A stretch of DNA of 64,000 nt from Pyxicephalus adspersus (GCF_032062135.1 NC_092864.1:16689762-16753761), one strand, 5' to 3'. Shown: positions 47,903-60,775, counted from the stretch's first letter. Notes: generated by a model not told the origin, from the letters alone. Program-made: numbers and translations.

Positions 47903-48511
47903 TGTCTAAAGGTATAGCCACACAGATACTTTACAATGTCTCCATAGGTATAGGCACACAGGAGCTCTATGATGTCTCCATAGGTATAGGCACACAGGAG
48001 CTCTATGATGTCTCCATCAGTATAGGCACACAGGAGNNNNNNNNNNNNNNNNNNNNNNNNNNNNNNNNNNNNNNNNNNNNNNNNNNNNNNNNNNNNNNNN
48101 NNNNNNNNNNNNNNNNNNNNNNNNNNNNNNNNNNNNNNNNNNNNNNNNNNNNNNNNNNNNNNNNNNNNNNNNNNNNNNNNNNNNNNNNNNNNNNNNNNNN
48201 NNNNNNNNNNNNNNNNNNNNNNNNNNNNNCATAGGTACAGGCACACAGGAGCTCTATGATGTCTCCATAGATATATGCACACAGGAGCTCTATGAAGTCT
48301 CCATAGGTATAGGCACACAGGATCTCTATGATGTCTCCTTAGGTATAGGCACACAAGGAGCTCTATGATGTCTCCAAAGGTATAGGCACACAGGAGCTAT
48401 ATGTCTCCAAGGGTATAGGCACACAGGAGCTCTATGATGTCTCCATAGGTATAGGCACACAGGAGCTCTATGATGTCTCCATAGGTATAGGCACACAGGT
48501 GGTCTATGATG
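47903..48511. repeat. 36-bp minisatellite interrupted by an assembly gap
   Basis: The unit is 'tctccataggtataggcaca' plus 'caggagctctatgatg'. About 3.7 units precede the gap and nearly eight follow it. Because 36 is divisible by three, the minus strand shows a 12-residue repeat (containing YTYGDIIELL), which explains the long frame across the gap. Not a gene. Confidence 0.95.
48037..48229. other. Assembly gap, 193 N
   Basis: A run of N inside the 36-bp minisatellite. Sequence content is unknown. Confidence 0.99.
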
Positions 48512-49165
48512 TCTCTGCTCTTTACACTTTCTATAGTGCCTCTGCTCTTCTCACAGTATCGTTCTTCAGTTCCCATTGAGTGCCTTTGAGCTTCTGGTCA
48601 AAGGCACTGTGTGGCCTTTGGTTAGAACAGAACTGGCAATGTGAGGATGCCTTTTAATACAGCCAGGTAGTTAGTTTATTTCTCTTTAACTATAATTAAA
48701 ATGTAAAGTTATCTATGTTTTGAGAAACTATGTTATGTAGATGTAATTGTAAAGCTATAAAGGTCCAAAGGCAGGCAGATATAACATACAGCAGTGTAAC
48801 AGAATTCTGTCCTGATATCAGCCTCCGGCAGCTCACAGCAAAGCTGGAAAAGAAGAAACAGCACAAGGAGCCAGCCAGTTATGTTGCATTGCTTATGTGG
48901 TCACTAGTGGTACGGTTTGTTTCCAGGTCAACCAGCTCCCTAATATTTCATCTGCATTGCAGCTTTTGAATTTATTGCTGATATTTCCTACCCACTGACC
49001 ATTTACTGATCTTAAAGGAGCCCCCTACCTCTGCAGCAGTGGTTTCCACAACCTCCTTACAGCAGCTGTGGGTATCCCCAATAGCTACAAATATAATAAT
49101 AACTGAGGCCCTCTGCTGGCTGACGTCTGTAATGCACTTGAGAATTATGGGAAAGTGTGATTTCA

Positions 49166-49235
49166 CACAGTTACATAGTAGGTCAGGTTGAAAGAAGACA
49201 TCGAGTTCAACCACTAGGGTAATAAACATATCCCA
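49166..49235 (+). repeat. SINE-like fragment 'gttacatagtaggtcaggtt'
   Basis: The string 'gttacatagtaggtcaggtt', followed by 'gaaagaagacatcgagttca', is a familiar interspersed motif of amphibian genomes. Short and without a tail here. Confidence 0.4.
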
Positions 49236-49503
49236 GATGAAAAAAATGACACAAGGTTTTTATTTATTTACACAGTGGTAACGTTTTTTTTCTTGCTGCT
49301 TTAAAGGGAGCATTACACCTATAACATCAGTTTCTATTCCCTACAGAGCTCAAATACTATTATTCCTATGGTATTTTAATGAAATCATATTGATCTACCA
49401 GTATTTGGGGGAAATAACCAACACCCTAAATGTGATGCAGCCATAGATCGACACAGGGAAAACTTGGAAAAATTCAAATCTTTTAAAAATATATTCCTGT
49501 TAC

Positions 49504-49664
49504 AAGTGCTTCATCAATCATAATATGCATATGGTTTGCAAGCACAATCTCATTCAGGTCCATAAACTGTTTATAGGCCCAAATGTAAAAGCTGTCAAAA
49601 TGTAAGCCTGCTCCATATCTGAGCACCAACCGCTTTGATGTAGGCACCTGGGCCGTATCACTCA
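49504..49664 (-). CDS. Candidate internal exon (unrecognised protein)
   Basis: Minus strand, 161 bases. The acceptor is ttccacctaccttggatcag and the donor is GCACTT|GTAACA, which is moderate. Two leading bases then 53 open codons, ending in phase 0. The peptide runs SDTAQVPTSKRLVLRYGAGL, then HFDSFYIWAYKQFMDLNEIV, then LANHMHIMIDEAL. The composition is protein-like, with regular acidic and aromatic residues. An alternative acceptor after 'gatacggcccag' would start it in phase 0 at VPTSKR. No domain recognised. The open frame continues past the donor to a stop after VTGIYF. Confidence 0.42.
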
Positions 49665-50049
49665 CTGATCCAAGGTAGGTGGAAGTAAATTTAGTTAGCA
49701 TTGGGGGTCATTAGGCTTATGTCATTTAAAAGTATAGTTAACAATTGGACCTCCTTCAGACCAATGCATTGGAATAATGTGCTGATCACTGCAATAGTAA
49801 CACAGGGCATTTTGTGAGTCACAGTGCTAATCTTTTAGAATGGACCTCAATGTACAAATTTGGTATGGCAAGTGAAAACAGCTTTGCAATGTAGCACACC
49901 AGAACGCACATGCCTTGTGCCCTTGCTCACCACCATGCCTAAAACTTTCCCACCACTGCCAACCTTCCTGTGCTCGTCACAATTGACCCCATCTTCCCCC
50001 CACCACAACACCATGATATGAACTTCCATTCTTAATTCACAACTGAATC

Positions 50050-50245
50050 AATGCCCACCCCTCTGCTCATTACTTCTGGACTCATGCCACCCTTCTGCTC
50101 ATTACTTCTGCACTCATGCCCACCCCTGTGCCCATTACTCCTGCATCAATGCCCACCCCTCTGCCTATTACTCCTGCACTCATGCCCACCCCTGTGCCTA
50201 TTACTCCTGCATCAATACCTGCCCCCTTGCTCATTACTCCTGCAC
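50050..50245 (+). repeat. 33-bp minisatellite
   Basis: About six units of 'catgcccacccctctgctca' plus 'ttactcctgcact', with 'ctgtgccc' and 'ctgcctat' variants. The 33-bp period gives two open plus-strand frames with 11-residue repeats. These are artefacts. Confidence 0.9.
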
Positions 50246-50897
50246 AATACGTGCTTCTGCATTCGCGAACACCATGCCAATACGCATCCTTATGCTCCCG
50301 CTTTCTGCAGTAACACTCTCTTTTACATTCACCCTGTTCAATGATTCAACATACTTTTGCTATTTGAAAATTAAAACAAAATGTTGGTTAAAATTACATC
50401 TCAAATAATGATACCATAACAACATAATAAAAAATAGAGGGCCCTGCAAACAAAACATCAGGGAACTGTTTGTTTTTTTTTTCTATCTGCAACCTTGGCT
50501 ACCAACCATCTACCAGGACGTATTGAGTTACTACAGAATTCACAGTATTCACGCTATAAAAGTCACTCCGCAGCAATTTATTACAGGTGTGTAATAGATC
50601 ACAGACCTTTGACTCATTAAAATAAGCTGCAATCTGCACGGTGGAAAGCTCAAGCTGCCAATCTACTACTATGCAGAACCGGATGAGGACAAGGACATAT
50701 AATATAAAAAGTATTCCTGAACTTGCTTAAAAAAAGTAGTAAATAAATATTATACAAATACTGTTATTTTAAGTAGCAATATATAAAAATTATATGCAAA
50801 CATAAAGGATGATGAAAGGTGCCATTGTCTTCTAAAGTGTACACAGGATCAAATGTGTGAAAATGACAAATAACACAAGCAAATTTTATATCATCAT

Positions 50898-50992
50898 TAT
50901 ATATATATATGTATTATATATATATTATAAAGTAAATATTTTATTTCAATATATTTGCAAACATAAAAGGGAGTGACAGGTGCTACAATATT

Positions 50993-51028
<36 letters not shown>
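50898..51028. repeat. Two AT-rich microsatellites
   Basis: Interrupted (AT)n at 50898-50935 and about 15 clean TA units at 50998-51027, separated by AT-rich sequence. Confidence 0.9.
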
Positions 51029-51029
<1 letters not shown>

Positions 51030-51030
<1 letters not shown>

Positions 51031-53650
51031 TTTCTTTTCCTCCCAATAATGTCCTTACATACAAGGAACATTTCTCAGAATCTCATGTTCAGGCCAAGAT
51101 ATTCTACAGCCAACAGAGCAAACATACACACACCGGCATTAATATAAATACTGCAGACACCCAGCACAGGCTCTGATGCTTTTTACAAAGTGCCTTATTG
51201 TGTAGCTGTATGTTTTTGCCTTATGTAACTAAAGAAGCATCTGAGCAAAGGGGTTATGCAGAATTCTGAGTCATCCCAAGCCTGCCGGTTATTGGGACGC
51301 TTTGTTTAGGGTAGCAACAGATTAAGTGGAATATGACTGACGGCAGAGAGATCTATGGGAGTCATTGCTACAAAATAAACCATTCATTCCTATCAAGTTA
51401 TCCTAACAAGTATGGGAAGGGAAGTGTGGAGCTGGTGTATTGTGAATTTAGTACCAACACTTCAGATTTTGCACTTTCTCTGCTGCAAAATATGATTCTA
51501 GATTCCTGCAAGCTGTGCTCTAATGATCACCGAGATGTGTTAAAACACTACACCGGCTAATCATGGAATTTTCCATCTCAGCCACATAGCTTTGTGCATG
51601 AGTATATAAGCTTTGCATAGAATACCTTTTCATAGTGATGTCAATGTATGTATTAATTTACATCTGAACGATTATCTGATACAGATACAGTCATGTAATA
51701 ACAATATAAAATAGTTAATAAAAGAATTCATGAACTCATCATAACATTAATGTCCAAGCAGTGAGCCTGATTATGCTTGTTTATTGCAGGGATCTGTCAA
51801 TCAAAGGGTAAATGAACCCAAAATTGATATTTCAGATGTTAGTGTATGCAGGATAGTTAAATAAGCCAAGAACAGCTCTGGGCAGTTCAAAAAAAAAAAA
51901 AGAAACAGAAATCGCCTTTTATATGCCATTTATGCTTGTCCGTGCTCCTTTCATCTCCTTTAAGAATATTACTGGTCCTTTAGAGTAATAAGCAATCTCC
52001 CTGACTAACATGGAGATCTCAGAGGTAGTAGGGGGCAAGGCCAAATGCTACTCAAATATACCTAAAGCTGCATTTATTTCTAAATCTACTATGTGCAGAA
52101 TTCACTGAAGGTGATTTTTTAATTCCTGTACTCTCTTTAAGTTTCTGAGGTTTGTGACAGCTCTACTAACAAGCTATATCACAGAGATCTGACCACATAT
52201 GCCCCCAGGAAGCTAGCAGGCGACTTTGCTCACCAGACTCTACCTATTAGCGGATTATGGTGAACAGACCCTCTGGGAAAAGAACAGAAATCATATAAAA
52301 CAGTTTGAAATACATCCATATACTTTCAATATCACTGAGATACATTAGTTCTATTTGTGTGGCATGGCACATGACACAGCTAAAAAGTTGTGTGCAACTG
52401 CATTAGGGATTTATTATTTTGGGGTTGCTAAAAGGTCCTCTTCTGATCCTGGTGTGGTGGGGTCAACCGTTTGCACCATGGTAAAAAAAGCTTAGAATGC
52501 CACACATAGTTGGAGACAATACGGTGTTCAGTGAGCAGGAAACGATCTGTAGCAATGTACCATGGATACGATAAGAAGAGACTTCATTATTAGGCACACA
52601 CCACTGCCAAAGTCTTAACATAGCACATATGAAGAGGTGAGTCATGGAACAGTAACTTCTCCTTTACTGGCTCTAACTGCAGGGGAGCCTGAATGAAGGT
52701 GTTCACATGGTGTGACGATCTACTGAATGATCCAGGGTCAATATTGCAACATGGAATATTAGGGTTCAGTACACAGATTCTATCATTATATATATGTGGG
52801 CATTCAGCACACCCATTAGAATGTGGCTACTCTGTGCAGCACTTTATACAATATTAGATTGAAATTAGAATGTATTGTTAAAAAGAAAAAAGAAAACAGC
52901 CCACACCTCACAATTTTTCCCATGAGTACTAATTTAAATAATTGTAAAACTGAATGTTAAGCAAAGCCACACCTCTTAGTTTGGTCCAAAGCAATTGTAA
53001 AGCAAGCTTTCATTAGGATCTGCAACTCAAGTATCCTTGAGCTTGGTAATTTCCTTGCTCTCAGCTTGTGGTTTCCCATCTGTCACTCTGTCTACTTACA
53101 ATACACACATGTAGATGTGGAATTCTTAAGTACATTTTTCATTATATGCAAACTATATGTAACAAAATGGTTTCTAGAGACTAGAAAGAATAGAGCAGGA
53201 AGATCCTGGGAGAGGAGATGCATGGGATAGACATTTTTATGTAAAGGGGAAAATACTTTGCACAGGGTACGTGCAGAAAATTCTTAGCAGTGGTGCAAAG
53301 CAAAAAAAAATCAGCAATACCAAGAGATATTTATCGGGGGCAGGAGATTGTTTTTGCAACATCGGCAACCTTGGTTTGTTTCTCACCAGATGCAATATCT
53401 GTATGGTATTTTTTAAAGTGTCCCCCAAGGATTCCAGTTTCTTCCCACCATCCAAAAATACTGATGAACCAGCTGGTTTCTATGCCTATTTACCCATTTG
53501 TAGTGTAGGGACTTTGGACTTTGAGCTTCTTAAGAGCTGATGTATAAATGAATACAATAAATAGTTTTAAGGATATTTTCTTTCCCTACACAACAAACAT
53601 TTCCATGGAAAATCAGGTATACAAAGACATCTAGGCAACACACAGCACAC
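51030..53650. other. No recognisable feature
   Basis: AT-rich sequence with scattered short open frames. I see no repeat family, RNA gene or splice-bounded coding segment that I would defend. A poly-A run (51890-51902) and isolated inverted motifs only. Confidence 0.35.
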
Positions 53651-53760
53651 GTCTGCTGTCTAGAGTTGTAAGATTATATCCTGGTTTATCCTTGTTTCAG
53701 AAATAATCAGGTGGTAGCAACACAGATAAACACATGACAAAGCCAAGAACGAGATCTTAC

Positions 53761-53801
53761 CTTGGTGTTTGAAATTCTTTCCGGTCCGCTGACCCCAGAC
53801 T
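53761..53801 (-). CDS. Candidate 41-base internal exon
   Basis: Minus strand. The splice signals are strong: acceptor ggatctttcttgtcttacag, donor CACCAAG|GTAAGATC. All three frames are open (VWGQRTGKNFKHQ, SLGSADRKEFQTP, SGVSGPERISNTK), so the frame cannot be set internally. The first, ending with one extra base, would join the two-base lead of 49664-49504. The third would suit the alternative acceptor of that exon. This is the most upstream member of the series. Confidence 0.33.
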
Positions 53802-54425
53802 CTGTAAGACAAGAAAGATCCTTTTAGATATGGTGTGTATGGAGGATGAGGAGGAAATTCCACATACATTCCTAACTTGAGAAAGGATTAACTTAATGGT
53901 TCCCAACATTATTAGAGGGAAACTATACCCAATTTTACCCCCCTCTGGTGACCCTAACATACCATGCATTTGGCACATCATGAGGCCCACTGTAAAACTT
54001 AGGTCGAAGCATGGACACAAAACAGTGGCATCAAAGCATCAGAACCCTTGAGCCGAGGTGACAAGTTTTTGGATAATGTGAATGTATGGATCTATATTGT
54101 TTGTAGTTTAAACACCAAGGGCATTCATCCTACACATTGTAGGGAAATAATAAACATCCATACAACAGGTCTTCTGTTCAGATCCTGAACATTTATATAT
54201 ATAAAATAACTGACATCACTTGTGCCGTCATCTGTATTCCGTGCAAGCTGGCCTTGCAGAGATTGTTTTAGCTAGGGCATTAGCTAGGAACACTGCTTGG
54301 ACATTAAGGCTGTATTAAAGGAAACTTGTCATAAGAAAATTATAAAAAGGCACTGTTGCTCAGTTCTACACCTGCAAATGCCAGTTGCTTGAGTTTTGAT
54401 AATGACCATCCAGTTTTAATACTTC

Positions 54426-54638
54426 GGGTCTGATTTATTAAAGCTCTACAAGGCCTGGGAAGATAGACTATCATAGGAGAACCTGGGTGACTGAGCAAAT
54501 CTGGAATGGAAATTGTTCAGGATTGAAAATATTTGCCAAATGTTTTTTTTAATCCATTACAGGTTTGCTAGATTGTTAGGGTTCCCCCATGATAGTCTAT
54601 CTTCTCAAATATTAGAAAGTTTTAATAAATCAGCCCCA
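54426..54638. mobile_element. Palindromic MITE, type B
   Basis: It runs from 'gggtctgatttattaaagct' to 'gttttaataaatcagcccc', with 'agatagactatcataggaga' and the inverted 'catgatagtctatcttctca' inside. Same family as 28039-28256. Confidence 0.8.
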
Positions 54639-55269
54639 ATGACTTTTACCCAAAACAAATAGGCAGATAAGGTCTTCTGACCTTCCTGATCTACATACTG
54701 GTTCCTATTCTGTGATTAAAAACGTACTGAAGCCAAAGGATCGGCATAACACCTGGTAAATATTATGACATGAGTATGAGATTATGATATGGGTGAGCAA
54801 TCACTATTTGGATTCACAGAGACTCTGTCTTAGTCGAGGTGGCACAACTGCTGAACATATGAAACGCAGGCACCTAGAGGTTCACAAACTTGCAGCAGCT
54901 TCCCAAACCTTATAGACACAGCTGAAAACAACAGTCCATTTTTATGCATTTTGTGCAACAACATTTTTAAAATTGAACACTTTTTTTGCTTGTTATTTAG
55001 CTGTAAAAGCTCCCACGTAAAAATCTTAGGTGTGATGGTAGCAGCCACAATAGACAAAAAGTCACTCACTTAGGTGACACTACGTAGAAGTTGTTCATGT
55101 AGGAAGGAGTGGAGTAGCTAGGCAAGCACATAAATTAGAAACTGGACTATGACTTGCAAGGAGAGCAGGGGCTATAACAAATAATTATTTAAAGAAGAAA
55201 AAAAAACAATGCAAGAAAACATTTGAAATATATGATTTTTTAATTGGTTTTACATACATTTTATTAGGT

Positions 55270-55510
55270 TGGTTTCTCTAATAGGGGCCATATAAAAATG
55301 CAAGGAGCTAACCATCAATCAACCAATAACAAGATCCATTGGGAAATTTCCCTTCTAAATCTGATCTAGAAACATAACAGGAAGTGGGAAGAAACCCCTC
55401 TATAGTGAACAGTTGTCACCAAAACAGGTAACCCACCGGATCTTTTCTTCTCCCTTGCCGTTTCACCAAAATACGGTAAAACTCATAACCTTCTGTCTTT
55501 AAAATGATGG
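55270..55510. repeat. Possible interspersed repeat
   Basis: The block 'gaacagttgtcaccaaaaca', 'ggtaacccaccggatctttt' and 'aacaggaagtgggaagaaac' has the texture of frog mobile elements, but I cannot define its ends. Confidence 0.25.
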
Positions 55511-57815
55511 CATTGGTTATCATTAAAATCTATCAAAAGAATCTATCCGATAAGGACACAGAGGACAGCACAAATGGCCCGGAGTCTAACCCTAACACTA
55601 TCCAAAATAAAAAATGTGTTTTACATACAATTTATATATATTCTTAGGAGTGCTATAACTGAACTGCAAGTTTAATGGCACAAGTTCTTGTAAACTCTTG
55701 ACAGGTATTCTAGTCATGCTGGGATGACTCCTGTCTGTAATGTCAAAGGTCAGTCTGGATACCTGTTTGTCAGACAAAGCCTTGATGGTGTTATTTGTCT
55801 CCCTGGGGAAGGTACATTGCCCCTGAGGTATTACAACCCTGTGGCCCTTATTATACACCTGCAGAGCTACAGGAAATTCAGAGGATTACTAGTCATTGTC
55901 AGACAAAGGAGAACTAATTAGGAATTAGTTGACACTTCTTTATCAGCACCTTCTTCTCACCTCCAGCTACAACACACAGCAATCAGTGTGTGTAAATGAT
56001 TGAGCTGCACACACAACAGCTTACATACCAGGAATCATGTGGATAAGGAGTTAACCTTTGACTCAGCAAGACAAGAGGGGTTCCTGCCTAATGCATCATG
56101 ATTTTCCGAGACAGAAGCAGAAGGAAATGCTATCCAATTTTGTGACATTGTGAAATATAAATGAGGGCTCCCACTAGCACGACTTGGATGTAAAAATTCA
56201 CTGCCGTCATTTTAAACATAATACAACCCTGTCTATTAAAAAAAAAATATTGGTGTTCCCATGCCTAACGGTATGGCGCATATAAACACCTTCCGATCCT
56301 CACAAATATCTAAGAAATGATCACCACTATTTATTTCTTCAATTAAGAAACATCAGGCCAGTGCAAGACACTGCGTTATATGCAGATTTCATTTTTCATC
56401 CTTCTGATTATCAGAAAGACTTATTTTAAAAGGAGATTTTCCAACATATTTTTTCTCCATAGCTTTCACTGTATGTGTATGCTGGTTGAATCAGGAAAAT
56501 ATTATGTCCCGTGGCTTGTTCAAGTTTAAAAGTCTCCTCTGCAGTATTTTTATTTGTGTTTCATACATTGGAAAAGTATAGGGTTATTCTTTATATCGGG
56601 ACAGTGGATAACCATGACCAATTACTGCTGCTCTCTCTTCATGTGCCGGTTGATTGGTCTTTTATCCGTCTCCTTTTGTAGGTTCCTGCACTCGGCTAGT
56701 TATGGGTGGGACTACTGTGTCCCTCCTACAGTTATGATGATGTATAGTAGACTGTATGTGTTCTAAATGGTACTGACAGAACCTGTACTAATCACTTTAA
56801 TGTGCCAAGGTCAGGAAAACAGGTACTGAGTCCGTCTTGCCACAATGACCTTGGTATAGCATGCTACATCATTTACGAACCCAATCATTTCAAGGCCTTC
56901 CCTATTTCCCCTACTTGATGCGGGTTGACATGGTAGGCCCATGTGCCCACATGAACTTACAGTTAGAATAAACCCATGGGAACCTACGCAACAGGTTGAC
57001 TTCAATGACTTCAACGCCGTCCCTGCATCTTTTTACCCACAGCAAATACAAACACCCAATACAATTGGGCATGGGGGGGCATGTGTGCAGGTGCAATTAG
57101 ATGCTCAACCACCCAGAATTGTAACATAAGGGAAGGGAAAGAGTAGTTAATACCGTGTAAGTGCCAAGTCCTATGGAGGCTACCATTAAAATGAACCCTT
57201 TGCTTTGCCCTGTATGGGGTCCATCTTTTTGTCATCTAAATTCTTATATACACACTACTGCTATTAGTGTATTATGCATGCAGAGTTTATGGAGCACTGT
57301 GATTTATTTTTCAGCTGCATTCTAGTACTATGTAAGAAGATGGTATAATGTATACACACAGAGAATATTCATCTTTACATGAATGTTTGGAGATCAGTTT
57401 GAATACCAGAATACCGAGAAGTTATGCTGAGAACATACATTCCACTATTTATAGTAATTTACCTGCTAATATGTAAGTTTAGGTACATGAGGATACATAT
57501 ATATATATTTTACACACGTATTAAAAGTCAAACAGGGAGTTATGTTATACACCGGAAAATGTAGGCAATATATGTGACCACCAATACATGGAACAATTTT
57601 TGCTACAGATGTTACCTTGAAAGTTATAATGGAGCTGTGCAAAGTAAATGAAAATTTTATGAAGAAGTGACTGACTCCGGTAAGTGTATTTCCCAACATC
57701 CTTAAATATATAGAAACTTATCTCCAGTTTTGTGTACAAACACTAGAACTCTAGAAACTCTTCTAACTCTAGAAAATCTAGTGTTAGTATAGCTATGCCC
57801 AAGTATTGTTTGTAG

Positions 57816-58032
57816 TGATCTGCCATACCAGATCACTACATGAACATAACGAACAACCATTGTTGTTTTCTAATGGGGTGGACACAGCGGGGTGCCACTC
57901 ATTTACCCCCTTCTTGTCCTCCCTATAGAACAGAGCAGCTCTACCTGTACACATTCATACCTTCTACTGCAAAAGATCACTACTGATTGTTTCCATTAAT
58001 AATTATTGATCCCGTGTATGGGGCCTTTGACA
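57816..58032. mobile_element. Possible MITE with internal hairpin
   Basis: A 24-base hairpin, AGTGATCTG-ccatac-CAGATCACT, is at 57816-57839. The sequence ends near 'ttgatcccgtgtatggggcc'. Ends and target duplication not defined. Confidence 0.35.
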
Positions 58033-58884
58033 GCATCATAGGGAAAGCTAACACCTAAAAGACTTAAAGATATATATATATTTAAAATTTTTCACTTTGA
58101 GGGAGGAGTCAAATGAGGCTTTGAAATATTGATGTCCTGCCTTGTAAAATTGTTGTATCTTTAAAACTTTGTTGTGTTGGTTTGATCTACCATGTTGTCT
58201 TTGGTACCTCCAATACTGAACACCCATCGTTAGTGTATTGGACAATGAGAAGTCATATGTGTGTGAGGTGGTTCTATATTGCATTCCCATTATTCTCATT
58301 CACAAAGAGACATTGCCCTTTTGTTGTGAATGTGCTAAATGTCACGTAATGAATGTATGGACAGAATTGAATGCACCATGCCTGCCTGGCCATTTGTAGT
58401 CCTGGCGCAAATGAAGGAGCTTATTCTTGTTTTCTTCCAAATTCTCATTGCAGGAAAACAGAATATCATAGTGAAAGGATATCAATAAAGAGAGTAGAGA
58501 AAGGATAGATATATAATACAGAAACAATAGAACCATTGTCAGCTTCTATCCCGAACCTACTCTACTAATAATTAGCATTTTTATCGCTGTACATGGTAAT
58601 CATTCTTCCTCTTGTATAGAGAAAGTGTTGTCCCTGTGACAGGTACGGGAAATCTCTCCAAAGGAGCCTTGGCTAGCTGGATAACTCTTCCCAACTATAT
58701 CCAACAAGAAAAAGGCTGCACAATTACTTTAAATCTTAAAGGATGCCATTCTTTAAAATGCCCATGTATTTATTAGAAATGAAAGGTAAGTTTGCAAACT
58801 ATACAGCTGAGGGGGTAGCAAGGAAGAGGAAAGTACAGACCTAAGTAGCAGAAATGTTGATGAATGGGCAATAAGTAGGAATGT

Positions 58885-59170
58885 TTAGGAATTAGTAATT
58901 TCATACAGGGACAATGAGGAGGGGGGAAGACTGCTGGTAAGCAGTGGGCAAGTAAAAAGGAATGTGAGGCAAACCTTAAGCGGAGTATCAAGGTTGTAGT
59001 AAAGTCCTCTTCTTCCTTTTTTCAATTTTCCCTCCTTTCTCCGTCCGTTTATCACCAAAAATTTGCTCAGCAGTTGCTCAACCCCTGTTGCCCCCCTGCT
59101 TTTTGGCACTGAATTGCCCCTCTCGTCGAAGAAAGGGGTCCAGAAAAACCTTGGATCCTGCAGCCAGCTC
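58885..59170 (-). other. Open frame after a strong acceptor, unplaced
   Basis: Minus strand. The acceptor 'cctcactggttcctccatag' precedes segments open in two frames (ELAAGSKVFLDPFLRREGQF for about 30 codons; SWLQDPRFFWTPFFDERGNS for about 95). No convincing donor. It could belong upstream in the candidate gene or be chance. Confidence 0.18.
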
Positions 59171-59479
59171 CTATGGAGGAACCAGTGAGGGTTTGAGAGA
59201 GCTGGGTGCATGCTTTCCTCGCACTGCCTGTTGTACTTTTACAATCTGGTTGCTTGGCAATAGGCTAAAGGCAAACTCCACAACAGAGAGGGAGAAAAGC
59301 ACACGGCCAAATGCTAATCAATGCAAAGAAAAGTTTACTTTCACCCCCCCTTCCAAGATCCATCATTCAACTTCCTGCTATGTCCTACAATTACAAGAAG
59401 AATTTGTGGAGCTTTTCATACAAGCTAGGTTTTTACCTAGATGGGGAATAGAATCACACCTCTTCTTTTTCTAGCACGT

Positions 59480-59665
59480 TATTATTTTAAAACTTTAACC
59501 GATTATAATTTGCTTTCCAACAGACATCAGTGTCCTTGGCCTAAGGCAGCTGTCAGTCAAGCGATATGGATGGCGGCGTGCTACTTGTACTCATTGTCCT
59601 CTAGCCCGGGGGCACTTTCTGTGCGACACAATTAAACACAAAAGAACATTTTCCATGTTGGAGGC
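59480..59665. promoter_or_regulatory. Candidate conserved non-coding element
   Basis: Unique sequence of even composition with several CpGs: 'aacagacatcagtgtccttg', 'gcagctgtcagtcaagcgat', 'atggatggcggcgtgctact', 'agcccgggggcactttctgt' and 'gcgacacaattaaacacaaa'. CTGTCAGTCAA resembles a TALE-type (Meis/Pbx) site. Octamer-like ATGCTAAT and ATGCAAAG lie just upstream near 59310-59330. Conservation not tested. Confidence 0.35.
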
Positions 59666-60299
59666 TATAGGTGCAAATTTCACTTTAAAATCATAGTAAC
59701 AATAGGGGAGGAACTTGTCGCCTATGTTTTTAAATACTAAGCAAAAGTAAGTGAAATAACACAGAGGTAAGATTTATAAAGGTGCAAGTGTGTATTAAGG
59801 ATGTATGTAAAGCCAAAACTTTTCTTAAAGAACAGAGTAGGAAATAGTTGTAAATCATGGCAAATTTTTTGGGGAGATTTACCTCCCAGGACAGTGGACA
59901 CGGACAGGAATATGCTGTCTGCTGCCGCCATATTATCACCATCAAACTTGTCACTTGACATCACTCAGAAAGCAGGGCTACTTATACATCAGAGAAGTCC
60001 CACTTAAGGCTGCACAATGGCAGAACCCAGGAAATATGAGCACCTCTTATATAATAAGTTGTATGTAAGTTTCATACAGTGTCACCAGGGGTTAGTTATA
60101 CAGCTTATATAAAGAAAAGAAACCCCTCCATTTACACACTGTAGAGAGAAACATATATACCATTACCAAAGTACAATAACAAAAAGCAACAATCATTTTA
60201 GTTTGCAATATCCAGGAATAAGGAGTTGAAACAAGGGGTAATAGATATGACTTGATGTGATGAAAGCATTGTGTGATCAGTGACTGGAGAAAAGAGATC

Positions 60300-60660
60300 A
60301 CATTGAAAAGGTGAAATTAAAGGACTAGATGGTGCAAAACAGCATGTGTAAGATGATCCTGGAAACGAGAAGACACATGTGAGAAAGGATGAGGGCAAAA
60401 GTGTGAAGATGTGATAAGCGTGCTGTAGGGAAGAAGGTCAGGTAAAGAGTATAGGCTGCAATTGAGGGCAGTATCCAAAAATGATCAGAGTAATGGAATA
60501 GATGAGACAAGGAGAAAAAAGTAGGTTTGACTTTGAACTGTACTCTTTGTATAGCTGGCAACCAGTGGAGCAATTGACAAGAGAAGAGATCACTGGGTTT
60601 GAGAGAGGAAGTGGAGGAGTTGCAGAGTTAAATGGAGGGTTGCTAGTTTGGTAATTACTG
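60300..60660 (-). mobile_element. Decayed L2/CR1-like LINE fragment
   Basis: The minus-strand frame begins MLHWLPAIQRVQFKVK. LHWLP followed by a basic-hydrophobic stretch is a hallmark of the region after the reverse-transcriptase core in L2/CR1-type LINEs. Downstream on that strand 'tttccaggatcatcttacac' and 'atgctgttttgcaccatcta' also resemble that family's consensus as I remember it. The frame soon loses similarity. There is no intact domain. Confidence 0.5.
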
Positions 60661-60775
60661 GTCCACAGAGACAGCTGTTAAATTAATGAATCTAGGAAAT
60701 AATTAGGACACTCTTATAGCATTTTAATTGTGGGGTGCCATGGAGGAGGCTAGAGGTAGAGAAGTAGAAGAGTAG

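Noticed and set aside
47878..48354. 158-codon minus-strand frame with a 12-residue repeat
   Set aside because: It is a 36-bp minisatellite read in frame across 193 N. The gap has no known content.
50051..50344. Plus-strand frames with repeated Pro, Leu and Cys
   Set aside because: By-product of the 33-bp minisatellite.
56941..57129. Protein-like 62-codon plus-strand frame (starts MCPHELTVRINPWEP)
   Set aside because: The sequence around it has the texture of a common frog interspersed repeat, and there are no splice sites or partner exons. Insufficient support.
59088..59474. 128-codon plus-strand frame
   Set aside because: Composition is not protein-like, and the opposite strand has equally long frames. 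Likely chance in a GC-balanced stretch.
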